64,000 nt of DNA from Adenophora triphylla var. japonica. Taxonomy: Eukaryota > Streptophyta > Magnoliopsida > Asterales > Campanulaceae. A program made the position numbers and the translations under genes. The stretch spans positions 372,001 to 436,000 of the forward strand of contig JAFEMH010001366.1 of assembly GCA_022495995.1 (NCBI GenBank), written 5' to 3'. Each line of letters starts with the position of its first letter. Within the stretch, counting starts at the first letter, position 1. This document shows, piece by piece, positions 1 through 11,002 of this stretch. Below the pieces are notes generated by a model. It saw only the letters and a program-made list of their open reading frames with translations, was not told the origin of the DNA and searched no databases.

Positions 1-978
1 TTCATAGTTTGTTCAAAACTCGCACGTGGTCTTTTGCATCAAGTAGTGCCATTGTATTTTTCGAAATTAGGGAGTTTGAGGTGGGGATTAGGTGGAGTCA
101 TAGCTTATTCTCAAGGAGAATGGACGTGTTGCCTACCATAATCATCGTCATTGAACTTCTTTCCCTCTCCATGTCATCAAGTCTTTGCTTAACAGCCTCC
201 CATTGCTTGGTTTCCACTCCCTTGTCACTGCTTGAGCGGGTGCTTCGTTGGGAGCTTCTGACGGATTTGTCCTTGGGGCGATCATTCGCCCTACTGTGCT
301 CCGCGTCATGTCGGTGGCTGTCCCGTTTGGAAGGGGCCTTATCACGCTTCAGTTCCAGGTCTTGGCCACCAAGTATCATCATGTACGGTTCCGGGGTCCT
401 TGGCCTAGCAAACTCTCTATGCCGAGGACGAGGAGAATTCGGTCGACGAGCTCGCGGTGATGTGGGACGCCGAGGGGCCATGACGAGACGAGCAGGGGAC
501 AGGCGCCTGTTCAGGCTGAGTCTCATTCTTAGGTCCCTGGAATTTACTTCCTCGTCCCTGGGAGTTAAGTGGCTTCTCAGGTCAACCACCTGGTCCTTCT
601 TCTTGCTGTCATACCGAGGACGAGTATGTTCTCGGGGAGCTTGCCTTGGTAGTTCTCCGGTTTTAAGGAGAGGAGCTCGCTGCTCATCCTGTCCCTTTTC
701 GAGGGGGTTGCCCACAGATGGCCTAATAAATTCAGCCATGGAATGCTCTGGGTCCAATTGCAAGAGAGCAAACTCGCTGTTTCATACATTTTTTGTAATG
801 TCTCCATTTGCCTATGTAACAAAGAGCGTCGGTCAATGGGTTGACTTCCTCCTGCTTGACCGGTGTCGGTATTCTTTGGTTTCTTCCTTCCTACTTGCTT
901 TCCACGGGCACGAGTAGGACGAGGAAGCTCAGCACCTTCTCCCTCGGCATTCACCTGACCCTTGGAACGAAGGATCAT
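1..978 (-). pseudogene. Broken 5' part of an LTR-retrotransposon gag gene
   Basis: Seen: reading down from an ATG at 978, an Arg/Lys/Glu/Ser-rich polypeptide runs to about 770, then continues in another frame from about 763 to 98, so at least one frameshift separates two halves. The composition (long charged stretches, no enzyme motif, a motif RPRTPEPYMM near 370-400) resembles the poorly conserved N-terminal half of plant Ty3-type gag proteins, which form the particle coat. No zinc knuckle is reached before the window edge. It lies just downstream of an LTR-like promoter region on the same strand, which supports the call. Not certain: lineage, and whether the frameshift is real or an assembly error. 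Confidence 0.5.
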
Positions 979-2200
979 GGAGAGGGGAGGAGGGGCATCC
1001 GCCGAGGTAGAGGAGGAGGAGGAGGCGCCTCCTCGGCTCCGGTGTTCGCCCGTTCACCCGGGTTGGGTCCTCACCGTAACGCTCGTAAATTGTCCTTCCA
1101 TTGTGAGTCAACAAAGAAATTACCAAGTGCAAATTTTCCAAAAACCACAATTTCAATAGAACCAAATTTATGGCCAAAATTAGGGCAAATTTTGACCACC
1201 AACAAACAGCTAATTGTGATTTTTTCAACACCACAGAATTCAAGCCAATTTGGGGCGGAATTTCACGCCAAAACGCCCAACGGAATCTGGGCAAATTCGG
1301 GTTGAAATTTGCGGTGGCGGTTTCAAGAACAGAGCCCAAACGTTTTCCAGAAATTCCGTTCAATGAGAGAAAAATTCCGGCAAGAAAATTGGCTTTTAGC
1401 GAGCGCTTTCCAGGCCAAACAAAGGGTGTTTGAATCGACTTCCCGGCAATGAAACCAATTGATGATGCCAAAATTATCAAAACAGCCCAAATCCAAGCGA
1501 TGATTGCTCCGGTGATTGCAAGGCCTGAAAATAAGAGAAAACACGTAAACTAAGCCGGGGCGGATCCGGCTAAAGGCCCTCCGGCGTGAGAGTAAGTTCA
1601 CGGTTTGTATATGAGAAAACAAATTGACAGAGTTTCCCCAATGTAAAAAGTAACATACCTAATTATGAGTCATGAGGCTTGTATTTATAGGAATGGATTG
1701 ATAGAATCCATGTTGAAGTAAACTTGTAAAGAGATAAGATGCAATCCTATGAGAATTATATCTGTTAAGGAGTCCTTGCTTGACTTGAAGTGGCGTAGTT
1801 GGTTACAATCCTGATTGGATCATGAATGTATAATCCTTGTTGTATAAGGACTGTATAACTGCTAGCCGGAACGCCGAGGAACTTAAATGTTTTACCTCGG
1901 CCTTGACAAATAGGCCGAGGTGAATGATTTTGTTTCCTCGTTATTTGGTGATTAGCCGACAAGTATATATGCCGGGGTAAATGATTTTGTTTCCTCGTCA
2001 CAGTGATGAAATGTCGAGGTAAGAACTTTTCTCCCCTCGTTACTTGCGACATGGCGGCCCCAACATGGTGACATAAGGCCGAGGTAAATGTTCCTCGGCA
2101 TACGAGGAAGACCTTACTTGGCCCTGATACTTGGTTATTTAGATAATATTCATGGCCCAATTCAATTAGGCCCAGCTCGAGCAAGCCCATGTGCATATCT
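979..2200 (-). mobile_element. Leader and LTR of a minus-strand LTR retrotransposon (ends approximate)
   Basis: On the minus strand a TATA box (CCTATAAATAC, 1681-1691) is followed by a leader of about 700 bases leading into gag at 978. Upstream of the TATA box are GC-rich inverted repeats typical of the LTRs in this window. A tRNA primer-binding site and a clean TG...CA LTR boundary were not found, so the ends are estimates; the upstream end lies somewhere near 2190-2230. The rest of the element would lie left of base 1. Confidence 0.45.
1894..2099 (-). repeat. Inverted/tandem repeats (CCTCGGCC...GGCCGAGG) upstream of an LTR TATA box
   Basis: ACCTCGGCC at 1894-1902 pairs with GGCCGAGGT at 1913-1921 (9-bp arms, 10-bp loop); GCCGAGG at 2078-2084 pairs with CCTCGGC at 2093-2099. 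Between them two degenerate copies of a 60-70 bp unit (centred near 1990 and 2045) keep the gaggtaa...ttcctcg pattern. The cluster lies about 200 bp upstream of the TATA box of this LTR. Confidence 0.6.
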
Positions 2201-3220
2201 CAGTTTATACCGTTCAGGCAACCTCAATTTCAAGACTTGAATTTGAAATTGAAAGAACAAAATGAATTTCGTGAAACTAATTTAACCCTTTCAATTTCAA
2301 TTCAATGAATTGAAATCGAGTTGTCAAACGAACCGTAAGAGTATTTGTTGAAGATATGATTTAGGGTCAAACATTACTATTAGAATTCTTAGAAATTCTC
2401 ATATTTTGAGATGATCCTCCGTCTGTTGTGAAGAACCATTTTTTGAAACTTTATGGAAGGAATGAATGACGGAATGTTTTGTTTGGTTTTTTTAAAAAAA
2501 AAAAAAGAAAAAAAAAAAAAAAACCACCACCACGTCAGACCATTGTCACACACGCGTGACATGCCCAATTGTCACCGTGAAAAACGCAATGCCGTCCATC
2601 AGACCCACATCCAACGGTGCTGATTTTCCACGGACGTGGACTTGCAACCTGCTGACACACATCATCACTTGTCACAATATTTTTCTATGATTATTACTTC
2701 GTTTCAAATAAAATACTATTGCATTTTATTTATTTTTTAAAAGAATATATTAGTAGTATATTATACTTAGTTTATAATAATTGTATCGGCTTAAAATTAT
2801 ACTCCCTCCCTCTGGAATTAATAAATTATCAAAATTTTGCACGTTAATTAAAAAATATAAAAAAATAAATAAACATTTACAATTGAGTTGATAATATAAT
2901 TGTTCAATATACTATGAATATTTTAAGTGAATAAAAAGTAGGGTAGTTCAATATACTATTGATATTTTAAGTGAATAAAAAGTAGGATAATAAGTAATAT
3001 TTTTTAATAATTCTATAACAGTAAAAAGTAAAAGGATATAAATATCCAAAACACTATTCAATATTTCCTATTTTGAAAATAAAACAAGATATGACTTTTA
3101 GTATGAGACGTTTTAATAATGTAAATAGAACTCTTGATTTAAGATGATGAAGGGAGTATTGTTTTCAATGTGACATCAATTTTGAAACAAGTTAAAACCT
3201 TGATCACAATACAAGTGAAC
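2201..3220. other. Intergenic AT-rich DNA, no gene seen
   Basis: Contains A-rich runs (2490-2525), a short GC-richer patch at 2530-2670 with CACG/ACGCGT words, and direct repeats of a 40-bp AT-rich segment (2900-2990, 'ttcaatatactat...gaataaaaagtagg' twice). No coding region, RNA gene or clear transposon ends were recognised. Confidence 0.5.
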
Positions 3221-3239
3221 AAGAATAAGTTATTATTGT

Positions 3240-3490
3240 ATCTGAGGCCTCCTGATTTTGTGGTATGCTAATCGGCCTCTTTTTTGGGAGGTCATAGGTT
3301 CGATTCTCCTGAAATTTATATTTGTGAAAAAATATACCATGAGTTTCAGGATTCTTAGGGGTCCCCCGGGCCGGTTAAGGAAGCAGCATTGCTGGGCTTG
3401 TAACCTCAGCGTGGGAAGTTCGAATCTTGACATGATCCAGGATTAGTCCGGCGAAACTGGGAACCTGGGTATCAAAAAAAAAAAAAGAAA
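3240..3490 (+). mobile_element. tRNA-derived SINE with 19-bp target site duplication
   Basis: A 250-bp element ends in an A-rich tail (3473-3490) and is flanked by AAGAATAAGTTATTATTGT (3221-3239) and the same 19 bases with one mismatch (3491-3509), the hallmark of target-primed retroposition. Two Pol III B-box-like words occur: AGGTTCGATTC near 3296 and AAGTTCGAATC near 3417, each preceded by a tRNA-like head, so the element looks dimeric. SINEs are non-coding and mobilised by LINE proteins. Boundaries are firm because of the duplication; the family name is unknown to me. Confidence 0.85.
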
Positions 3491-3509
3491 AAGAATACGT
3501 TATTATTGT

Positions 3510-3850
3510 GTTATTTTTTATTTTTTTTCTGCTCCTTTCTTCCCGTATTGAAAGACTTTTTTTTTTTTTTCCTAAAATGAGTAATCTTAGGTGGCGGATA
3601 TACAACTAAGCTATTGGTGGTGTTCACTCGTACAGCAACTTGTGGTTTTTTTGAGATTCCTTTGCGGGCGGTCGCCCAGCTGCTCATTGGCGGTCGCTCG
3701 CTTCTTCAGCGTTCCAAATTATCTATTAATCTTTTTTTTCTAACCAAAAACGACGTCGTTTGTAAAAAAAAAAAAAAAAAAAAAAAATTTTGGTGGTGCA
3801 GGTGCACAATCAGGCACACAGTGAGATCCGTCCCTAATAACCTTATATAC

Positions 3851-3889
<39 letters not shown>

Positions 3890-4200
3890 AACTGTTTCTA
3901 AATGATTTTTTATCAATTTTGTTCATACTTCATATATTTGTAGAACTAAAATTTTGAAAGTGCAAAATAACAATATTTATAAAGGTTGTCTTCTGTGAGA
4001 CTGTCTCACAATGAGACGGAGTTACATTTTCTCTTTGAAATTGTTTCATTTAAAAATGTATCACGTTTAAAAGTGTTACATTTTTAAAATGTAACTCTTA
4101 TTTCACTATACACTCTAATTAATTTTCATGTAAGTAATATTTTATACTTTTCAAATGAAACGAAAAAAAAAGTATGCTCTACAAAATTTCATTAAAAATA
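3510..4200. other. Intergenic DNA with homopolymers, no gene seen
   Basis: Holds poly-A/T runs (3555-3571, 3766-3787, 3855-3887), one GC-rich patch at 3664-3712 containing GGGCGGTCGCCC, the same palindrome as in the El2 LTR, and a small palindrome GTGAGACTGTCTCAC at 3995-4009. Some of this may be transposon debris, but I could not define an element. Confidence 0.4.
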
Positions 4201-4717
4201 CTCCTTCCTTTTCAATAAAAGCTTCACTAATTACTCAAAAGGGCGTTCCGTTAGAAGCTTCACCTTTTCTTTTTTGGTAAAGAATTTTTACTATTTTCTC
4301 CACTCATTCTCTCTCCTACATTATTTTAATACTCACAACACCATTATAATTTAATACTCCCTCTGTCCCATAAAACATTACCCCTTTTACTATTTTGGGC
4401 GTTCCACTTTCCTAAAAAGGAAATTTTTTAATACTTCTTTATTCATGGGACCCACTTGTCATACTCACAACACTTTTCAAATTTATTATTCTCTCCACTC
4501 ATTCTCTCTCCTCCCACTCACAACACCTACCTTAATAACATTATTCCTTATTTTCCGTTTTCAACAGTAAAGGGGTAAAATTTTGCGGGACGGAGGGAGT
4601 ATTCCCTTCACTAATTCTCTCTCCTATTTTCAAATTACATTCATAATATTTTTTTTTTCTCTCATTTTCATAATTTGCATGCCCACCCAAAAAAAGGATG
4701 AAGCACTCATTGGGACG
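4201..4717. mobile_element. Stowaway-like MITE interrupted by another MITE
   Basis: Left end CTCCTTCC follows TA at 4199-4200; the interior (GCTTCAC...GCCCACCC...GAAGCACTCATTGGGACG) matches the intact MITE at 55513-55789. The right end has decayed after GGGACG. A second MITE (4357-4599) sits inside. Stowaway MITEs are non-coding and are moved in trans by mariner-like transposases. Confidence 0.65.
4357..4599. mobile_element. Stowaway-like MITE
   Basis: CTCCCTCTGTCCCA at the left and GGGACGGAGGGAG at the right form terminal inverted repeats flanked by TA on both sides. Length 243 bp, no coding capacity. Nested within the MITE at 4201-4717. Confidence 0.85.
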
Positions 4718-4822
4718 AATTTTAGATATTTTACTCGATTTTTTGGATTCGACTTTATCTTGGTATTCACAAACCTATTGGAACCAGTACGGCAAGCTCG
4801 TCCAGTTATATAATGCCACATC

Positions 4823-4855
4823 CACGTGCCCACGTGAATACTCACATGACACGTG
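4823..4855. promoter_or_regulatory. Cluster of three G-boxes (CACGTG)
   Basis: Perfect CACGTG palindromes occur at 4823-4828, 4831-4836 and 4850-4855, within 33 bp. CACGTG is the core bound by plant bZIP (GBF, ABF) and bHLH (PIF) factors. A TATA-like word (TTATATAA) lies just upstream at 4806-4813, but no coding region is seen on either side, so this may be a relic promoter or chance. Confidence 0.4.
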
Positions 4856-5225
4856 GGCCATGCCCCCACAAAAAAAAAAGGTTTGGTGATATGTGAGCTG
4901 GTCGTTACGCAACCCCTCGCCTCCGTTAGCTGACTGACCCAATGCTGATCAAATTGGGACCCACGGAAAACCTGATCTATAGCCGTTGAACACGTCATTT
5001 GTAGGGACCACGAAAACTTACCGACATCAACAAATAAAAAGAATGTGGGTACAATGTACGTGATTAGATGCTTTCTCTATTTAGTCCTCGTTGGCAAATA
5101 TATTCCTCCTTGGTGTCTCATTCCTATCCGTCCATCTCTATTTCTATGATTTTTCTACTTTATCATTGTACATACGCTCAAATTTATAGGCCCGTCTCAA
5201 TAATTATAGAAATACTTACGAAATA

Positions 5226-5459
5226 CTCCATCCGTCTCAGGATAATGCACATTTTTTGGTTTGGCGCGAGAATTAAGGCAAAAGGTGAAAAAAATGATGT
5301 GTTGTGAGCGTAGTTGGTTGGATAGAAGAGAAAAAGTTAAGTAAGTGGGTAATGGTTGTGAGTAGAGAGAAGTGAGTCTCATTTCCATTTTAGAAAAGTG
5401 CAAATTATTGTGAGACGTCCAAAAGGATCTTTTTGCAGATTATCGTAGGACGGAGAAAG
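5226..5459. mobile_element. Stowaway-like MITE
   Basis: CTCCATCCGTCTCAGGATAA at the left pairs with TTATCGTAGGACGGAGAAAG at the right; TA flanks both ends. 234 bp, no coding capacity. Confidence 0.8.
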
Positions 5460-5524
5460 TATGATTATTGGGCCCCTAATATTTAAAAAATTAATACAAA
5501 AAATATCATATATATATATATAGA

Positions 5525-6251
5525 GAGTAATTCTTGTGAAAAACTAATTTTTTTTTTCAAAATATTATAAAAAACTAGTTTTCAAAACAGTTTATCACAC
5601 TTATTAGTTAGACTTAGTGCTTTAAAACTAATTTTTTTCTTATGTTACGAAAAAATTAGTTGTTTGCAAGATTTTGACATATATATATAAGTATTTTTTA
5701 TATACAGATTAAAGTTTTACAAAATTAAGAAATAAAATTCAAAATAATATATAACATTGATCATTACTTTTCGACACAACTTTACCTTCTTTTTTTTTTT
5801 TTATGAAAAGCTATATACCTAATGGACCTATATAAAATGGGGGTCATTCAAAATTTGGGGCCCGGTGTAAAGGACCCTCTTGCATCTTACAAGTGTCGGC
5901 TTGCCGATTTAATATCGTTTGTTTAACTTAATGCATAGACTAAAAAAAAATTATTGTGAATACTAAAAGTAAGTGGGAGAGAGAAAATAGGTAGGAAGTT
6001 ATGTTGTAAAAATGACAAGTGGGTTTCTTTATCCATTTTAGATAATAAAACAATTAAGAAATTTAAATCGGGATAAATTAAAGAGAAAAAGTAATAGAGT
6101 AATTTTTATGAAAAACTAGTTTTTTTCAAAATGTTATAAAAAATTAGTTTTCAGAGAACCAGTTAATCACTCTTATTAGTTAGACTTAGTGCTTTAAAAC
6201 TAATTTTTTTCTTATGTTACGAAAAAACTAATTTTTTTACAAGATTTTGGC
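5525..6251. repeat. Pair of dispersed direct repeats (5525-5681 and 6091-6251)
   Basis: Two AT-rich blocks of about 160 bp share the order GAAAAACTA-ATTTTTT-TTATTAGTTAGACTTAGTG-CTTATGTTACGAAAAAA and end in AAGATTTTG(A/G)CA. They look about 85% alike by eye. The stretch between them (5682-6090) contains no gene. They are probably two copies of one unclassified MITE. Confidence 0.65.
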
Positions 6252-6381
6252 AAAGTAATAACATTAAAACGAAACGGAGGGGAGGGAGTACTTTTCATAA
6301 TTTATGTTTTTATTTTATGTTTTTATGATACACTCCTTTCCTTCTGTCCCAAAGTAATATTAAAAGTAATATTAATATGTA

Positions 6382-6645
6382 CTCCCTCAGTCCTAGCCCA
6401 CTTAGAAATTTTTGAAATGGCACGGGGATTAAGGAAAAGATAAATGTTGTGAGTGTAATTTAAAAATAGGAGAGAGAATGAGTGGAGGGAATAGTAAATT
6501 ATAATGGTGTTGTGAGTATTAAAATAATGTAGGAGATAGAATGAGTGGAGAGAATAGTGATTTAAGGTTTCCATTTTGGAAATTCTTAAGTGAAGTGGGA
6601 CGCCCAAAATGAAAAATTTTTTTAAGTGAAATGAGACGGAGGGAG
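6382..6645. mobile_element. Stowaway-like MITE
   Basis: CTCCCTCAGTCCTAGCCCAC at the left; the right end reads GAGACGGAGGGAG followed by TA. 264 bp. Interior carries the 'gagagaatgagtgga' signature shared by many MITEs in this window. Confidence 0.85.
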
Positions 6646-6756
6646 TATAATTTTATTTAAGACCAGAATTAAGAAAAAAAATATAAAAAGTAAAAAGTAA
6701 TGTGTTGATTGTAGATATTCTTGATAGGAGAGAGAAAGAGAAATACATAATGATAA

Positions 6757-7394
6757 GACTATCCACATTGGTTTAATACCATTCCCCCATTTCATCTAAC
6801 ACTTTTTACACTTTTTCTCATCCACTTAATATTTCATCTATTCATTTCATTTACCCCCACTCCAATTGCTAACTTAAATTAAATTTCAACTCCCTCCAAC
6901 TCATCATTCTATACCCCATCACTTTGAGTGTTTTTTTTTTTTGTCCAAATCAAATGAAACTTATATCAATTTGTAGGAAAAAAAAATTGAAGGATTTTGG
7001 TGAAAAAAAATTTAAAAAAAATTAATTTACTAGGTGATAATTAAGCTCAAATTGAAAAATGAGTATTTTTTTTGTGTGTCCAAATCAAATGAAACTTATA
7101 TCAATTTGTAGGGGAAAAAAAATGATGAATTATGGTGAAAAAAAAATTTAAAAAAATTAATTTACTAGGTGATAATTCAGTTCAAAGATTTGGGATAATT
7201 TTTTTTTTTCGAAAATCAAACTCACCAATAAGAAGCTGACACGTGTTGAATATAAAAAATAAAAAAAATGTTTCAGCTAGATGAAAAATTTCATCTAGCC
7301 AAGCCGACCCAACCCTTTTAATACCCTCATTGCATCCATCCAGCTAGCTCAATCCTATTTCATTTCCATGTTTCAACCCCCATTGTGGAAAGTC
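6757..7394. mobile_element. Tourist-like (PIF/Harbinger-type) MITE
   Basis: GACTATCCACATTGG at the left pairs with CCATTGTGGAAAGTC at the right; TAA flanks both ends (6754-6756 and 7395-7397), matching the 3-bp TWA target duplication of PIF/Harbinger elements. About 640 bp without coding capacity. The interior contains a tandem duplication of a block around TTATATCAATTTGTAGG (6945-7060 and 7075-7190). A related element is at 51175-53591. Confidence 0.75.
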
Positions 7395-7807
7395 TAAGTT
7401 GTATTTGTTGTGAGTATTACAATTCAGTCTCATTCAATTTTAAAATTTTATTGATTGCTAACCGATAACCAAAATGATTATTTTTGCAGATTACTATTCG
7501 AAAAAGGTAGTATACTGTATTCTTCACATCTTAATAATTCTCCCCTTCATCATTTTTATGGATGCGATCTTTTTTTTTAATATTATTTATACTCATAAGT
7601 ATTATAAGTGAGAAAGAAGTTGTAATCTATCTACTAGAATAAGTCCGTGTTCGGGGACTTTTTTTTTTTTTTTTTAATTTAAAAAAAAAATATTTTTTAA
7701 GGGCAAATTGAGAAAGGGAAAAAATAGTGAGGGCAAAATGAAAATTTCGGCCATTAAAACTATTCATTCAACTGTAGCACACCACTACCATTTATACTAT
7801 AGATATA

Positions 7808-8073
7808 CTTCCTCCGTCCCACAACAAGTGACACAGTTATTGTTTCGCTCGGAAATTAAGAAAAAAGTGAAAAGGTTGATGTGTTGTGAGTGTAGATAGT
7901 TGAGCAGGAGAGAGAATGAGTGGAGAGAATAGTAAATTTGAAAAGTGTTGTGAGTATGACAAGTGGGTCGCATGAATAAACAAGTATTAAAAAGATTCCA
8001 TTTTAGAAAGTGTGACTTATTAGTGGGACGTCCAAAATGACAAAGTGTGTCACTTGTTATGGGACGGAGGGAG
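7808..8073. mobile_element. Stowaway-like MITE
   Basis: CTTCCTCCGTCCCACAACAA at the left and GTTATGGGACGGAGGGAG at the right with TA on both sides. 266 bp, no coding capacity. Confidence 0.85.
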
Positions 8074-8334
8074 TATATAAAAGCACAAGTGAATGAAGTG
8101 ATTTTTTCCTTCAAAAATCTCTAAGCACAAGTGGAAAAGACCGTGGATGACACCAAAAATATTGTGTACAAGATTTTTTTTTAAAGTTTGTAATTTTTAT
8201 TGCTAATGTCAGCATATATTTTTGGGGAATTTGCCCCATAAGTTTTTTTTTGAACAAATCACTTCCCACTAAATTCCTCATTGTATTAAAGTGACCAGGA
8301 AGTTCTTTTTACAAGTAAACTTTCAGTTTTGCCC

Positions 8335-8665
8335 TCACAACATTCTGAAAATATAATACAACATTCTGATTATTTTTAATTTTAAAAAAAAAAAAAAAAT
8401 TTTTTGAAAATATACTACAACATTTTGAAAATATATAATACAACATTCTGAAAAAATAATACAACACTCTGAATATAATACAACATTCTAAAAATATAAT
8501 ACAACATTTTGAATATAATACAACATTCTGATTTTTTTTTAATTTTTTTTAAATATAACACAACATTCTGAAAATATAATACAACATTCTGATTTTTTTT
8601 TATTTAAAAAAATTGTATTTAAAAAATTTTTTTATTAATTTTTTTTTTGAAAATATAATACAACA
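8335..8665. repeat. AT-rich minisatellite, unit about 20 bp
   Basis: About ten degenerate copies of AAAATATAATACAACATTCTG occur, interrupted by A/T homopolymer runs. No coding capacity. The neighbouring stretch 8074-8334 is plain AT-rich DNA. Confidence 0.75.
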
Positions 8666-8734
8666 TTCTTTGGGGGGTATTTTTGTCCAAAATGACAAGA
8701 ATTGATACGTTCATTTAAAAGAAACTTATTGAGC

Positions 8735-8765
<31 letters not shown>

Positions 8766-9347
8766 GGGCAATGACCCATATTTTTGTTGTATAATTTTTA
8801 TTTCAATTTTTTTTTTCTAAATTAACCTTTATAGTTATAGTAACTTTTTTAATTTAATTTCTGTTATTTATCAAAAAATTGATCGTATGTTAAACACACG
8901 AATGTTACGCTAGTTGAAATAAGTGAGTGAAATTTATTAATGGTGTCCACAATTTAATTATGTAAGTATGACAAGCGAGATATGTATAATATAATACACC
9001 AATAATATTTTGCTATTTTAGAAAAATTAAAGTTTTAAACGAAACACTCATATTTAGATTAAAAAAAAATGAAAACTTAAATGAGACAGAGGGAGTACAC
9101 CATTTATCGTAAAAAAGTAGTTATATACTACTAGTATGTGCGACTTTTTTTTTTTTTTTTTTTTTTTATATTTGTGTGATAGAGAGAGAAATATATGACT
9201 AAATGATTTAGGGGAGGGTGAAAATTTTGACTATACAGTATGTGTTATTTAATAACTAGGGATAAATAGATTATTTTTGTACCGAGATAAGTGAGTTAGA
9301 AATATGTTTAATTGTAAGAGCAATTTGAAAGCCTTGCTAGTAACATA
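8666..9347. other. Intergenic AT-rich DNA with one MITE remnant
   Basis: No gene seen. A right MITE end (GAGACAGAGGGAG, ending near 9095) stands without a recognisable left end. Poly-A/T runs at 8741-8763 and 9146-9168. Confidence 0.45.
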
Positions 9348-9578
9348 CTCCCTCCGTCCAGTTACATATTTCATACTTTTTATTTTGGGCATCCAATTAC
9401 ATACTTTACACTTTGTCTCCTACATTATTTTAATACTCACAACACCATTATAATTTACTATTCCCTTCACTCATTCTCTCTCCTATTTTACTTTTACACT
9501 CACAATATTATATCATTATTTTATTCCTTAATTCACGTGTAAACAGTAACCATGAAGTATGTATTTGAACAGAGGGAG
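9348..9578. mobile_element. Stowaway-like MITE
   Basis: CTCCCTCCGTCCAGTTACAT at the left and ATTTGAACAGAGGGAG at the right, flanked by TA. 231 bp. Confidence 0.8.
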
Positions 9579-9974
9579 TATGTTAAGTTATTAAGTTATT
9601 AAAGCTATCTAACATTAATTAATTTTTTAAATAATTTTAGTTAATTTTGCTAATAAATCAATAATATAACTGTTACATTTATTGTTTCGATAATGCGAAA
9701 TTTAATATAAAATTTTGAAAAGTACTAAAGTGTCAGTTTAGTCTATTTATTTTCAATGGTAAATATGGAAACTTAAAAATAACCCTCAAAAACGTTAATT
9801 CAGACGTGGCCTCACATTCTTAGGGTTGGCAAAAAAACAAAGGAAAAATTCCTTTTTAACCACAAATTCCAGATCATATCCCATTAAAATCCAGTCCAAA
9901 TTAAAAAAGACTAACTCCTTTATTATTCCAAATTAAAATTCCTTTAAACCCCATTTTACTAGGAAACGACCAAA

Positions 9975-10830
9975 ATGAAGTTAACACCGTTAACTTCCAT
10001 CAATCTCATTTTCGTCAATCCAAATCTCTCTTTAACCTTCCCCATGTTCCTCAAATCCCCATGTCGATTCTCAAACCATCTCCTCTTTCGCTTCTTCTCA
10101 ACCCAACAAAGCCTCATTCTTCACAAACCCACTTACCCATCACCACAATCTTACATGGAACTCACTCAGAACTTTTACGAATCGATGAAAGAATGTTCTT
10201 TTCTTCGATGCTTGCCAGTTGCCCGGAAGCTCCATGCCCATTTCGTTGTTTGGGTCCGGACTCCTCGATTTTCATCCAAAACCATCTCATCAATATGTAC
10301 TCCAACTGTGGCCTTGTTCATGATGCATTCAGGGTGTTTGATAGAATTCTTCTGGGAAATGTGTTCAGCTGGAACACGATGATCAATGGTTTTTTGGATT
10401 CGGGTGAGATTAGGAATCTTTGAAAACATTCGATGAAATGCTGAGAGAGACATTGTTTCGTGGAATTCTATGATGTCAGGTTATTTTCGTAATGGGAAGA
10501 CTGTGGAATCATGAAGGTTTTTGTTTCCATGGTCCAGGATGGTAGTTGCGTTCACGATGGATTTTCCTTTTCTTGCGTGATGAAGGCCTGTGGCAGTCTT
10601 GGGTATGTAAACTGGGCTATGCAATTGCATGCTCTGGTTGTGAAGTTTGGGTTTTCTGGAGATGTGTCAATTGAATCTTCTCTTCCTGATATGTATATCA
10701 AGTGTGGTGCTCTGAGTTTTGCTGAGCAAGTGTTTTTGAGGATGAGGAATCCAAATTTGTTTTCTTGGAATTGTATGATATATGGTTACTCAAAATTGTA
10801 CGGTTCTGAAAGGGCTCTTTGTTTTTTGGG
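9975..10830 (+). pseudogene. Pentatricopeptide-repeat (PPR) gene, truncated and frameshifted
   Basis: Seen: PPR protein motifs in three successive frames: VARKLHAHF (10211-10240), NHLINMYSNCGLVHDAFRVFD and SWNTMINGFLDSG (10272-10407, next frame), DIVSWNSMMSGYFRNGK (about 10450-10500), then a clean run from 10511 with VMKACGSLGYVNWAMQLHALV, MYIKCGALSFAEQVF and LFSWNCMIYGYSKLYGS. The order H/N-LINMY...SWN is that of PLS-class plant PPR proteins, RNA-binding factors of mitochondria or chloroplasts that act in RNA editing or stability. After about 10830 the similarity stops, although most such proteins are two to three times longer, so the gene lacks its C-terminal half. At least two frameshifts are present. 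It ends beside the 63-bp repeat array. A decayed copy rather than a working gene is most likely. Confidence 0.8.
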
Positions 10831-10954
10831 TACCTATTCCATTGATAAAGCCACCATTATTAATCATAAAATCTTAGTTTTTGTTTATCTTTTTTTATAG
10901 GAATATTTTTATTTGATATTTTGCTTCTTGTATATTTTTATTTGATAATAGAGC

Positions 10955-11002
10955 ATGTCCTATATCATTTGTTATAGGACTATTAAAAGGTCTTAAAGCT
11001 TT
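10955..11002 (+). repeat. Left stub of the 63-bp repeat array, cut by El1
   Basis: GTCCTATATCATTTGTTATAGGAC followed by TATTAAAAGGTCTTAAAGCTTT is one unit of the array that resumes at 19592. El1 inserted here, duplicating GCTTT. Confidence 0.85.

Noticed and set aside
9..917. 302-codon plus-strand frame at the left edge
   Set aside because: It is the antisense of the gag region; the minus strand has the gag-like composition and promoter arrangement.
3258..3446. A functional tRNA gene suggested by GGTTCGATTC
   Set aside because: No cloverleaf of 72-90 nt could be formed; the sequence, poly-A tail and 19-bp duplication fit a SINE.
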